A stretch of 64,000 nucleotides of DNA, from NCBI GenBank assembly GCA_026874595.1, contig CM049309.1, positions 29,081,033 to 29,145,032 of the forward strand, in the 5' to 3' direction. Under the pieces are notes generated by a model. That model had not been told where the DNA came from and ran no database searches. It was given only the letters and a program-made list of their open reading frames with translations. Positions 23,103 through 33,808 of the stretch are shown here, one piece after another; position 1 is the stretch's first letter, and each line of letters starts with the position of its first letter. Both the position numbers and the translations under genes were made by a program. The stretch comes from Sipunculus nudus (taxonomy: Eukaryota > Annelida > Sipuncula > Golfingiida > Sipunculidae).

Positions 23103-23149
<47 letters not shown>

Positions 23150-23560
23150 CAGCGGACGCGGAAGAGTGCGAGTTAGTTTTGGGACCTTTCCAATAATTGC
23201 AGAACTTATAGATAATCTTCGGACATGTTAACAGATTTTATATACAGTCTTCAGTTTGCCTTTGGGATTATTACTAGAACTTCACTTTTGGATAACAACA
23301 GATTGATTGTAGGATTGAATTGGACTATTCTCTGAGAAGATCTGCATAAAAAGTTCATCTAGATTTATTTATGTTAAAGGACTTGTTGAGCTGTGACAGT
23401 GGTGGTATCCAGAAAAGCCTAGGATCCGGTCACTCTGGTACTGTACATTTTTATTGCTTTACTGTGTAATTGTATTGATTTAGTGTATTGTAATGATGTT
23501 AGATCATGTTATTGATCATGGTTATGTTATTACCAGGGTATTTAATACATAATAAATTAC
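22792..23560 (+). repeat. Second, diverged LTR of a related element (solo or truncated)
   Basis: It starts with TGTTACAG after a TA run (22778-22790), exactly as the first LTR does. Shared landmarks in order are 'ggggctgtgttt', 'attccagcgga' against 'attccagtgga', 'gggacctttcc' against 'aggaccttatcc', 'gcttcagtttac'-like text, 'tggtatccag', 'actgtac' and 'attgtattgatttagtgtattgta'. A (GA)n run lies at 23106-23146. No coding internal part follows, so it is a solo LTR or the edge of a lost element. Confidence 0.65.
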
Positions 23561-23767
23561 ACGATGACGATATTTTGATGCTTTGCATCAAGCAAGTTCA
23601 TCGTTACCACTTTGTTAAGTTGGACTTAACTTAATTAATGTCATTTAAATATTTTCTGGTTGCCAAAACCCATCTTAATCGTACACAAGGCCTCTCGTCA
23701 ACAGTAAAAAATTAAATATTTCCATTTTCTAGAAATTGAAAATACTTGAATTAAATCAAAGTTTGTC

Positions 23768-24318
23768 ATACATTTGCAGGTTAAAATGAAAGAAGCAAAG
23801 GTGTTCTTTTACTTGAAAAAATACTGACATCCTGAGATAAAGGCGTAATGAAGAGTGCAGAAACCTCAATTTCTAATATCCGTGGACTGATAAATCTTTG
23901 AAACAACAGAGCCTACATATCAAAGTAGCAAAGGTGTTCTTGTAGATGAAAAATACTGATATCCTGAGACAAAGGCTTAATTAAATGTACACAACTTCAA
24001 CTTTTAATATACATGGAGGGATCAATCTTTGAAACAATATACATTTGCAGGTTCATATCAAAGTAACAAAAGTGTTCTCGTACAAAATAAAATACTGATT
24101 TCCTGAGACAAATGCTTAATGAACGTACAAAACTTCAACTTCTAATATACACGGACAAATCAATCCTTAAAACAACATACATTTGCAGGTTCATATCAAA
24201 GTAACAAAAGTGTTCTCGTACATACATAAATACTGATATCATTGGAAAATGGCTTAATGAAAGATACCAAAACTTTAACTTATAACAGCCACGGACCCAT
24301 CAATCTTTGGAACAACTG
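23768..24318 (+). repeat. Tandem repeat of about 137 bp, four copies
   Basis: Each unit contains 'catacatttgcaggtt', 'aaaggtgttct' or 'aaaagtgttctcgtac', 'atactgatatcctgaga', 'ggcttaatgaa', 'aacttcaacttctaatata' and 'caatctttgaaacaac'. Units start near 23768, 23916, 24044 and 24179 and are moderately diverged. No coding content. Confidence 0.75.
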
Positions 24319-24405
24319 AACTATTAGTACACAACTTAATTATCAGTAAGCATGTAACAATCAATGCACAACAAGTGACATCTAGCAGGGTACATAAATT
24401 CTCAC

Positions 24406-25162
24406 CTACATGTTGCCTCTATAGGACAGTTTACATAACTTGTCAGTCAGTCGAGCTGATGTGGGTTTCAACTGACCCTCATCTACCTCATAGCCATAAT
24501 CCTCAGCTTTCAAGAATTCATACGCTTCAGGGTCAAAGTAGCTTTCCAAGGCATGCATTATGGCATTGCCATTATGGAATGCTCTCTGGATATGAGGCAA
24601 GAGTCCTTGGCTAGTTGGTGGTAGGCTTTGTAGAGAGCTGAACTCGCTAAAGTGGAAGACCTCTGCACTCAGAGAAATTGCTGGAATTGCTCCCGCCTCT
24701 AAGTACTTTAACTAAATATGACTCAGCCTTCCTTACGGTTGCAGATGAGAGTGATTGCGACTTTCCAAACTGCTTCAAATGTTTTTCTGGTTCTGCCTTT
24801 AAAGCTGCCTTCTTGGTGCCAATCTTGCTGGTGATGTCACAGCCCGTGGGGCTGTGCAGAGCTGGCAACACGGCACACACCTGACGGCCAAGGCGCTTAA
24901 ACATGACATGTAAGGGTACATACCGAGTGGTATCTCCTACTCCAGCTCTCACCCACAACTAATCAAGTCCATGCTGTTGAAAGGTAGGGATGTGGTAAAG
25001 CAGAGCCACTGTCACATCACTGTCACTGGAGAGAACGACACATACTTTGTGTCCTACATCAAGTGCATTCAACACATGAAGGAGTATGCGGAGATCGAAG
25101 GGACTGGTGAATTTACTTCGACACAACAGGAGTTCGAGACAACCGATGTTCATTATATTCAA
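24406..25162 (-). pseudogene. C-terminal PIN/FEN1-like part of the uncharacterised gene
   Basis: The 25162-24959 frame has DLRILLHVLNALDVGHKVCV and then LSSDSDVTVALLYH. The next frame, 24958-24647, has the pattern of Trp-Val-Arg, a tyrosine-valine-proline-leucine-histidine box, and LHSPTGCDITSKIGTKKAAL. The last, 24600-24406, ends LCKLSYRGNM. In PIN/FEN1 nucleases acidic residues such as the SDSD pair and the Asp of GCD hold metal ions, and the segment after GCD forms a DNA-binding helical turn. The resemblance is by motif only. The junction between the first two frames is nearly seamless (stop at 24959, next residue at 24958). Confidence 0.55.
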
Positions 25163-25994
25163 CCTTCTTTAGCCTCGATTATTATTGATAAATACTGCAC
25201 ATGTATAGGGCCTATGTCATATAGCTCTTACAATTGTTTTCATGAAAGGTCAACACAAATTTTGTATACATTTTTTTTATAAATAATAAAAAAACATCAA
25301 AAATAGGATTAGGTTAATCCAGAAAGTGAAATAAGAGCACATACATTTACGTGTTTAAAAGCACACAAATCAATAAATGATTGGCTCAGATCATTTTCAG
25401 TTCAACATTATCCTAGACACATCGAAGGTAAGGATTGGGTAATATTTGGTTTCTCAATAACTTCTCATTAATGCTTTGTCGGCGAGAGAAGAAAGGCATG
25501 TTCATGAGTGACTAATTGGCCAAACAAGTAAACAACGGACTAGGTATGTCAGCCATCGCGCTTGATGAGTAAGATCCTTGCCGGTATTTATTATGTAACT
25601 TGTCATCACGGCGATTGGTATGATTGTTGGACCGTGCACAACTGTTGTCCAAACATTAAAGCGGCATGACCTTGAGTCGACAGAGCCATCGCGCTTGATG
25701 AGTGAGAGCCTGGTCGGTATGAATTAATTATGACTGGTCATCATGGCCCAATCATGATTGACGGGCCCTGCACAACTCTTATCCAATCATGAATTCGAGT
25801 TAACTGATAGAAATATTAGATGGCAACCAACAAAACACCTCGACACATCCGGTTTTTCGACACATCCGACTTCGACACAAGCGCAGTTAAAATCGTAAGG
25901 TTTTAACTAATTTTTTGCAGGGACCCCACGTTCGACTTTGACACATGCGGGAATTCGACTTAAACGAGTTCGACACAACGAGGTTTCACTGTAC
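25110..25994. mobile_element. Non-coding insertion with a pogo/Tigger-like right end
   Basis: The right end reads 'gagttcgacacaacgaggtttcactg' then TA at 25995. Reversed, this is CAGTGAAACCTCG, like the ends of pogo/Tigger elements that insert at TA. Several 'ttcgacaca' submotifs follow inward (25840-25975). It also contains a diverged ~135-bp direct duplication ('gccatcgcgcttgatgagt' at 25552 and 25688). The left end is unclear, and the protein fragments on either side show that coding sequence was also lost. Confidence 0.5.
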
Positions 25995-27508
25995 ACCAAT
26001 ACTGCGTTTGGAAGATAGGTTGATACTTTGTTTCAGTTTCTGATAACCCCCAACAGCATTGAACCGCCCAGGCTGGTCTTTGATGGAAAAATTGCCATGC
26101 GAAAAGTGCTGGTAGACTGATGGTGCAGTTTTATACAGGCGTCGCATGTCCTCTAGATATACTGAGCACCATCGAAGATAGTTAGTGTAATCAAACGCAG
26201 CAAACAAAAAGGGGGGACGCTGCACAGCATCAAGATGGAGCTCCCAAATACCCTCACAGTCAGCTCTCTTCAGGCCATGCACTACATCCATTATACGTAG
26301 GAAATGACTCCAAAACTTGAAGTTTTCGTTAACAGCAGATCTTGCTTCAACGAATTGCTCCAAATCCTTCATTAGTTTTCTAGATGCTGTGGCAAACTCT
26401 GTAATGTGCCTCTAACTGTCACTGCTATTTTTCTCGGCGACACATGATTTTATCTTTGCCAGAATTCCAAATTCATGAGAATATGCTTTAACACCCATTG
26501 AGTGAAGAACTCCTTATAGAGAAGGCGTTGAAGTGCTTCAGCGAGAAACTGCATGCCTTCCAGAGAGCGGGTATAATATCCTCCATTTAGCACTGAGTTC
26601 TGGATTACAGTTGGTCCGAAAACACCAGCCTGCAGCAAAGTGATTTCAGCTCCCCTTCCTGATATTGCCTTTCCAATGCACTTCAAAACAATTTTCACCA
26701 GGTGAAATGTGCCCAAAACAGGAACCGAATTGTGAAATTCCTGAGGTCGCATCAACTGAATCTCCTTGGCTATGCAATAAACTCCCTCATCACAATACAT
26801 TGGGATATGCCCTTGATTCAGTTGTGAGCAAATGGCCATGAATTTTTTCATAGCAGAATAAACAATATTATATTCAGTGACTTGATACGGTGGTACAGGC
26901 AAGAATGCAAGGATCTTCAATGGGATGTCCTCTTTGGTCCATACAGAGTTGCTTGCACTCCAAGAAGGCATGGTTTGTGATTGAGGATAGATAAATACTT
27001 GGGTTTTATCGACATCTAGGCGTGTGAGGGACCAAATAGTATCCATCAATTTTGCTGCGCACCATGTTTCGGATTTGTAGACCTGATCATTCACTTTGAA
27101 TGTGGTAGGTATATCAGGACGACGAACTGATTTGTGAAAATCCAAAAGTTTCTGACAGGGCAAGCTTTCTTTAAAAGCTTGTGGTCCGTGAACCACCTGT
27201 GTATCAGAAATCTTTGGTTTGCAGCTTGATGATGGAAGTTTATCCTGGTACAAAACGGTCACAGTATCATGCTCGGGCACATTGGCGCCTTCATGGTCCA
27301 AGCTGTCGATAACACCAGAAGTGAATTGGCCAGGGTCGAAGTAGCATGGGAGCGCAACATATGTTTTATTGTGCTGTGCTGTGTACGATGCTAGGTCACG
27401 CTGGTACCTACGCAGTGCGGTGTAGCTCATTGCAAGTCCCAAATGATTCAGTGCTGTGGTTACAACTTTGCCACCAAGTCCTAAATTGTGGACAGCCACA
27501 GCATTCAT
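25986..27508 (-). pseudogene. Central domain of the uncharacterised gene
   Basis: The 27508-26450 frame (352 residues, the longest in this gene) opens MNAVAVHNLGLGGKVVTTAL and continues with LGLAMSYTALRRYQRDLASY, WSLTRLDVDKTQVFIYPQSQ and GTFHLVKIVLKCIGKAISG. After a short broken stretch the 26372-25986 frame gives VNENFKFWSHFLRIMD, then YTNYLRWCSVYLEDMRRL and FSIKDQPGRFNAVGGYQK. It then runs into the insertion. I recognise the segment as part of a recurrent invertebrate family but know no domain name or catalytic residues for it. Conservation of long blocks argues that it coded for protein until fairly recently. Confidence 0.6.
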
Positions 27509-28826
27509 GATGCGATAGCCGTTTTCTTTTTCCCATTATGGTACACATACAACAGGACTTTGAACAAGGACTGTACCTTTCTTCAACGCTTTGTAGATAG
27601 GATACCACTCGCTTCACTGCCGATGTCGGCATCACCCTCATCTTCTTCTTCGTCATCATTACCTGGTCTCTCAGCAGCAAGTTTCTCCTCTGCCATGACT
27701 GCTTCTGCTGCATTCCTGTAAGTTTCTGGTTAAAGTTGTACAAAAACCAAAAAAAAAAAAAAAAAAAAAACTAAGAACAGATTCAGGAATAATCATACTA
27801 TTACAAGCAAGTTTCATATCCTGAGCATCACAAAAACTATCTTCCAGACCAAAGTCATATTCAGCTAGACACTTTCGTATCATGCGAGCACATACTTGGA
27901 CTGGGTCCACAGAACGAATACATTCTGCTAATTCACTTGCAGCATTATTTGAAACACTGAATACCATCATTGAATTACGCTTATCATCAGGATATGTAAA
28001 ATCAACTGTACTACCAAAGTGGTTAAGCAAGAAAATTTTCTCGTCTTTATTTCTAAAGTTACATTTCTCATCAATGGTATTCAAATGATCACGAATGGCA
28101 CTAAGTTCATAGCCTTTGCCACTGTTGAGGCCTTGCTGCAGTTCCGGCACGACTTGTTTTAAATGCAAGCTGTTTGTTGGACAAGCTAGGAGCTGCATCC
28201 TTGGAGCGTGATTCATATTTATACATATATTTTGTCATGCACTAATTGTGGTAGTACAGATCTGCTCCATACACAGAATTTGGATCCTGAAGGTCACATG
28301 TACGGTTGAAAACAGAGTCTTGAAAGTAGTTTGTTGCAGCAAGGAAAGTTGAAGCCCGGTTTGATTCGCATATTCGATATTTGGTGTAAACCTGTTTGCA
28401 GGATTTACTGTCACATATGATGCAGTTTTTGTCTCTCAATGCTGTTGGTGTCATCTTAGTGTTCGGTGGGTTGCGCACAGTCTCTGACCGAGGGCGTCTG
28501 TCGTCTGCTGGATTCTGTTGGAAAGATTTTGAAGGACCTTGACTTTTTTCACGTTCGGTCATAGACTTAGACAATCTATCTAGAACATATTTAATGGTGT
28601 ACTTTTTATAACAATCATTTGTCACATGATACGAAAAGTTATTCCCTTCAACCAGCCTCAGTCTTTTGGAAACATGATCATCACGTATTTCACAGGCTTC
28701 GCGGATCCTTTTACAGCCGTTTTGAGTGCTCACAATTTTCACATCTGAATCTTTCTGGCATATAATACATTTAGTCACATCAAAGTCAATGTCTCTGGAT
28801 GATCGTTGCAATTCTACGGATTCCAT
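27509..28826 (-). pseudogene. N-terminal Cys/His part and middle domain of the uncharacterised gene
   Basis: The 28826-28242 frame starts MESVELQRSSRDIDFDVTKC and contains CIICQKDSD, YHVTNDCYKKYT and NCIICDSKSCKQVYTKYRIC, a treble-clef-like set of Cys/His pairs. It ends GADLYYHN before a TAG stop, yet the same frame continues with plausible coding text. The 28216-27671 frame gives LSAIRDHLNTIDEKCNFRNK, FTYPDDKRNSMMVFS and CLAEYDFGLEDSFCDAQDMK. A T-rich stretch near 27780-27740 ending in 'acttacag' looks like a short intron with a polypyrimidine tract. After it comes an acidic linker with DDEEEDEGDADIG. Confidence 0.6.
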
Positions 28827-28829
28827 CGT

Positions 28830-29163
28830 TTCCCGTTTTCACCAATTTAGAAACAGACGATCACATGTCTCAGCATCTTCGGCGCTCCATGCAATCCTGA
28901 AATGAAAGGATTATTACTTACTCTAAACGCATACAGATAAGTAATTTGATTTTTAAAAATATTAAAACGTATCATGTGCTTGACTCCTTGGATCATCATC
29001 GTCGTAATTTGAATTTAGAATCTAACCACATTCACCTGATGATCGGGTCGTATCCCGTGAAACAGACTGTTGTGAATTAACAATGTTGTTTTTCTTCAGA
29101 GTTATACCGCTCTGGCCTAGTCTGAAGGCCATAGAGCACTTTACATCGGAGGGTAACACTACC

Positions 29164-29215
<52 letters not shown>

Positions 29216-29988
29216 GTGTGAATTTCGCGATATTCGGAATTATGAAATAATCGCGAATATGAAACCCTCGGGATTAAGATGCTCCATCAACTAAGATAAG
29301 AAAGGGGGATGGTGCATCAGCACAAGGAGATTAGTTATCACAACTCTGGAAACAACCTAATCAGAAACCTAATCCTGCATGGTGTTGGAATTGGTCAATG
29401 CATACATTAATTACATTAAAGCATGGGGATATATCGACTGTGACACAAGTCATAAGTTAATGACTGAACCAGAAATAAGTGAGGTATTATAGGCTTTATA
29501 AAATGAAAATCAATACGAATACTACTGTACTTAGATTTTATAGGGTCTGGTAGATTCGCGATAATGAAACCCTAGCGAAACGTGCAAAATGAAGAAATCG
29601 TAAAATTTCAGCCTCACCAATACAAAGCCAACCACAGTATTATATTTTTAACATTTAAAAATATCCATGTGTTTTATCACTCCATCCATGTAAAGCAATA
29701 CAAAAATTACCAAGTTAGTATGTATACATAATGTGAAGGTAAATCAGTAAAATTATCTGTGCCTGTTCAAGTTTGTTCTCAAAATTTCATAACAAAATTA
29801 GCTTATTTCAAAGTTACATCCTCGTGCATGTAAAAAGCTTTAATACTGTCCAACGAATGTTTGTAAATCAATAACATTTAAGATGTTCGAGGTTCCGTAC
29901 TTAATAAATTACTTTCTGTTGATGTAAAATACTATGTATATTATTCTGAGTCTTAAATTGGGATGTGAATTATACTATTGGCATAATG

Positions 29989-30050
<62 letters not shown>

Positions 30051-30051
30051 C
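28830..30051. other. AT-rich DNA without a gene; two (TA)n microsatellites
   Basis: TA runs lie at 29166-29212 and 29990-30048. Two short related motifs ('gcgatattcgg...tgaaaccctcggg' near 29228 and 'ttcgcgataatgaaaccctagcg' near 29552) hint at an old dispersed repeat. No coding region is recognised. Confidence 0.5.
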
Positions 30052-30520
30052 GTTACAGACAATTGCTGATGACGAAAAAACTTGCTAAAACTTGCATAAC
30101 AGGGTAAACTGGTTAATACGGTCCAAATGACCGAAACTGCAAGTATAAAGGCGATGCGTCTCGAACCACTGTCGTTCACAAGATCGGGTTCGGCTCTCGA
30201 ATGGCATGGCTGGGTCTCCGGTGCTGGGATCGGTAGAGGAAATGTAGGTTGCTTCTGCCTTTGCGGCTGTGGATGCAGTAGATTTCCTAAAAGGTGCCCG
30301 GTTCGGGATGTACGGTGCCGACCTCTCGCGGCTCTCTGCTTGGCTTGGTGTGGCATCGCGTCTGTTTGCTCAGAGAACATGCTTAAGGAGCGCGCAGGGC
30401 TGAGGTCTTGACCACAGCAACCTGTAGCTGCTCGACGAGCGTAAACTTCTTCTGCTGCTGTTACAGACAATATAATTTTCTTTTACATCATAAAGTGGTT
30501 AATACCATTCAAATTAAGAT
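30052..30520. repeat. GC-rich segment flanked by diverged direct repeats
   Basis: 'gttacagacaat' then '..taaactggttaatac' near 30053-30116 recurs as 'gttacagacaat' then 'taaagtggttaatac' near 30461-30505. Between them lies an unusually GC-rich block (30160-30420) with open frames on both strands. I recognise no protein in it. It could be a captured exon or an eroded small element. Confidence 0.35.
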
Positions 30521-31180
30521 GGGCCACAGGTATCAAGCAAATTATATGAGTGAGTATTTGCAAACATTAAGTTCCGATGATGAACATGTAGTCTAGACCA
30601 GTCAGTCGAAGACTGAGACCACGGGATCAAAGACCGAGACTGAGTTCAAAGGATCCATCTTAGAATAAGACCTTGAGACCAAATATTTATCTAGCTGTCA
30701 TCTACTTCCTTATACCTTATATTAGTCAGTGTTCCTACAAAATGTCAGTGAACATTCAATTTGCAGCGAGTGTTATACTGACACCAAATCATCATACATT
30801 CAATTAAGCAGGGTTAACTAAAACCTTCCATGATGAGAAAGGTTAGATAGAGAGCAAACCACATGTATGCATACTGTAAAAAGCCTGAATTTCTGCTATT
30901 GCTCAGAGTCAAGACCATAATTGACACTGAGATTATTTAGAATAATGTTTTATGACGTAAACCAACAACAAGTTGCCCTATAACTGGGGTTTGAGACTAA
31001 GACAAGTCTTAAAACCTTCATTACTGTAAAGATTTGCAAAAAAAGCAGTGTTAATTTCCGCCTCCCCTAGAGGCCTCAGGCTCCAGGACAGAACTTGTCT
31101 GTATTGGCCCGTTTATTAAACACTGGTGTCCATATCTATGGCTGGCATCAAGCTCTTCTTCAGTTCTGCAAACTGGTATG
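30521..31180. other. No gene recognised
   Basis: Short repeated wording such as 'gaagactgagacc' and 'gatcaaagaccgagactgag' near 30605-30650 suggests an eroded minisatellite. It is otherwise unremarkable. Confidence 0.35.
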
Positions 31181-31437
31181 GATAGACCTCTGAAAGCCCG
31201 ATGTCTCATGATAATACTAATAAGTTTGTAGAGGACCAGAGATTCATGAACATAGTGATAAGACTGGAGGGGCCTGAGGACCCATGGTAATACTAATGGT
31301 AATAATATCACGTAAGAGGCCTGAAACCACATGATGATAATAATAATAGGACTGTAAGGGGCCTAAGGTCCCATAATAATTATAATAATGATAAAATAAT
31401 GATAATAATTATAATACTGAGGTCCCATTAAGGTCCG
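31181..31437 (+). repeat. (TAA/TAAT)-rich tandem repeat with 'ggcctgaggtccca' boxes
   Basis: Irregular units of about 50-60 bp combine 'ataataata..' with 'ggactgtaaggggcctaaggtccca'. The same family recurs at 37900-38400. It abuts the truncated end of the Mag-like element. Confidence 0.6.
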
Positions 31438-31447
31438 ATGATGAAGT

Positions 31448-31716
31448 CTACACTGCTTCACGAGCTCTTGCTAGGCTTGCATTTATGCCAAGAAGGGAGC
31501 TGTGTATACGTCGTAAAATATGAGGTCTCATGCTAGCAGGAATTATGCACCTGTTTCCTCTGAATATTATGACTGACAGTTCATTTCTGATGTTGTAGTA
31601 TGCTGCTGCATGTGATGGTATGTTATGTTTTGCTGGCCAGCCCTGTACAATCACTTGCTTAAGTGTCTGTAATGCTTCATCACTGACTGTGGCATCTTTA
31701 ATCTGTTGGAGTGTAG
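31448..31716 (-). pseudogene. Integrase N-terminus, truncated
   Basis: The 31654-31448 frame has VQGWPAKHNIPSH, NELSVIIFRGNRCIIPASMR and RRIHSSLLGINASLARAREA, the segment leading into the HHCC finger of Mag-type integrases. It ends at the element border; no catalytic core follows. The first zinc-finger His is at about RIHSS. Confidence 0.75.
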
Positions 31717-31717
31717 A

Positions 31718-32621
31718 TTAGGACACCGGGAGATAATGTAACATGTGAATATCTTCAATAGCCTTTTCGAAGTCTGACCGAGCAGTAACACTAAAGACTT
31801 CTGATTGACATTGTTCTGTATCACTGTCCTTCAAGTATGTCTGTGTGTCTGCGATGTGCATCATTGTGCCTTTGGTGTATACAAGTTCAAAATTGTATCG
31901 TTGTAGCCGTGATAACATGCGCTGAAGATGTTTTGGTGCAGCGGTAAGTGGTTTCCTGTGAATATTGATAAGTGGCTGTTGGTCTGTTTGGACAAATACC
32001 TTTCGGCCATAGATGTATTAGTGGTATTTCTCAAGACCATAAATCACAGCTAACAGCTCTTTTTCAATATGAGCATTATTTCTTTCTGTAGTGGTTAGAG
32101 CACGACTGGCGAAGGCTACTGGTGGCTCATTTTGCATGCTTGTCGCACCACGTCCTGTCTCTGATGCAATCACATTGTAGCGTGACTGGTTGAGTGGAGT
32201 TGAAATACTTCAGAACTGGTGTCTGTGATACAGCTTGTTTTTATTTGTCAAAGGCAATGTCATGATCCTGCGTCCAACACCAGGCTGAATCGTTGTGTGT
32301 AAGTTGACGCAATGGTTCACATAGATCTGATAGGCTCTTGACAAACTTTGACAAGTAATTGACAAATCCAATAAGCCGATTAAAAGCGTTCACATCGGTA
32401 GGACATGGCATGTTGATCACTGCTTGAACTTTGCTGGGATCTGGCTTTAATCCTTCTTCAGTAAGAATGTGTCCAATGTATGGGAGATTGTCAGCTTTCA
32501 GTTGGAATTTCTTTTGATTGAGCTTGATACCCTCTGTGCGACAGCGACTGAGAAATTTGATCAGCTTTTGATCATGATCTGTAACAGCGTCTGCCTCAGT
32601 GTCACTTGTGCCGAATATCAA
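31718..32621 (-). pseudogene. RT thumb/connection and RNase H
   Basis: The 32621-32241 frame starts with the catalytic-box surroundings (ADDILIFGTSD, with ADD in place of YxDD's DD context) and continues LNQKKFQLKADNLPYIGHIL, FNRLIGFVNYLSKFVKSLSD. RNase H follows through stops: near 32000-31950 the minus strand gives VFVQTDQQPLINIHRKPL, then PKHLQRMLSRLQRYNFELVY and a final GTMMHIADT-like block. RNase H degrades the RNA strand during replication. In-frame stops show it is dead. Confidence 0.75.
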
Positions 32622-33301
32622 GATGTCATCAGCGACTGGTGCTACTCCATCGAGACCAGTAAGAGCATCTGTGAGTCGGCGCTAGCAGTATTTGCCCCAC
32701 GGAGTCTCAAAGGCGGTTAATCTGGAGGAGCTATCATCCAAGCGAACATGCCAGTATCCATTTTTGATATCGCAGAGAGTGAATACCTTGGCCTTGTTCA
32801 GTTCTGGCAGCAAGTCTTCCAGCACTGGAAGTGGTTAATGGTTACGTTTTGGGCCTTGTTCAATGGCTTAGGCTCAATACACATACGTATTCCACCTTGC
32901 GGTTTCTCCCTGATTAACAGACTTGAGATCCAGTCTGTGAGCACTGGAAGCTTTTTAATGATTTTGAGAGATTCCAGTCTGTCAAGTTCATTTTTAACTT
33001 GATCTCTCATAGCTAGTGGCATGCGTCGCCTAGGAGTGTTGACTGGTGTGACATTTGTGTCGCATTGTAAGTGTAGTTCACCACTAAATTGTCCTTCACC
33101 TTCAAATACATCTTTGTATTCAGTTACCAAATCTGACATGGTTGGGCCAGCTGATGAATCTGCCGTGTATGCTATATTGTCTGTATTCACTGTGATAAGA
33201 CCCATTTCTATGGCAGTTTTACATCCTATGAGTGACACTACAGCATTGTCCACAACAGAAAACTTAATCATGTACTGTTTTCCATTGGCTGGATTGTTCA
33301 C
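32622..33301 (-). pseudogene. Protease C-terminus and RT fingers/palm with a missing LPFG block
   Basis: The 33301-32798 frame contains VVSLIGCKTAIEMGLI (end of protease), then linker, RMPLAMRDQVKNELDRL and LTDWISSLLIREKPQGGIRM. The minus strand at 32790-32640 then gives FTLCDIKNGYWHVRL (first catalytic Asp), RLTAFETPWGKYC, a stop, RRLTDAL and VADDILIFG. The usual RLPFG..PAPE(I/E)FQ block between WGKY and RRL is absent, a small internal deletion at about 32690. Confidence 0.75.
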
Positions 33302-33304
33302 GTT

Positions 33305-33763
33305 CTACTGACAGGTACCATGAGCTTGTATTGCAGTTTTATTGTAAGCTCTTAGGGTTTTGCTTGTACTGTTCATGCAAGTGTTGGATGGAACGTGTTT
33401 GAGAGCTATCGTATTACAGGAGGCTCCGGAGTCTATCTGGAAATTTAAATGTTGACCTGCTACTTGCAACTGCACATGGAGTTTGTTTATGGTGGTGCTG
33501 ACTGTGGTTACTGATAGCATATCATTTGAACTGTCAGAGGAAGTTGAGTCGTTTTCAACAGTTTGCACCTCTAGTCGCTTTGGTTTGCGTCTGACGCAAG
33601 TATCATTTTTTGGACCTTTTTTCCTGCACCTTTTTCTTGCGATTCCATAGGCATTGCAGTATTTACCATATGCTGGACACACGGTTTTATCCTTGGTTTG
33701 GGTGTTGCCACAGTATCTGCACTTGTGAGATTTTTTCCTTGCATTGTCGCGTATAGCATGCAC
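33305..33763 (-). pseudogene. Nucleocapsid knuckles and protease active site
   Basis: The frame starts MHAIRDNARKKSHKCRYCGN and has CPAYGKYCNAYG, the characteristic double zinc knuckle of Mag-type gag, with some Cys/His positions replaced (Gln and Tyr). A basic stretch follows, then the retropepsin loop FQIDSGASCNTIALKHVP (Asp-Ser-Gly, a common variant). It then stops just before the continuing protease frame. Confidence 0.75.
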
Positions 33764-33808
33764 TTCAGTCTGTGTACTTTGTATGCTTTTTAATTGTGCA
33801 TTTGTGGA

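Larger units (their letters stand above)
24406..28826 (-). pseudogene. Broken gene of an uncharacterised multi-domain invertebrate family
   Basis: Minus-strand pieces run in one logical order from 28826 to the stop at 24406. They are: an N-terminal Cys/His domain; a middle domain with FTYPDDKRNSMMVFS; an acidic linker; a large central domain; and a C-terminal part with LSSDSDVTVALL, then LHSPTGCDITSKIGTKKAAL, ending in PPTSQGLLPHIQRAF. I recall similar uncharacterised, often multi-copy proteins in cnidarians, echinoderms and molluscs; I know no name for them. The Asp pair plus GCD and a following helical turn resemble the PIN/FEN1-type nuclease core, which is inference. Damage: a stop at about 28242, several frameshifts, and loss of about 150-200 residues replaced by non-coding DNA at 25110-25994. 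It could be an old mobile gene or a recently decayed host gene. Confidence 0.7.
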
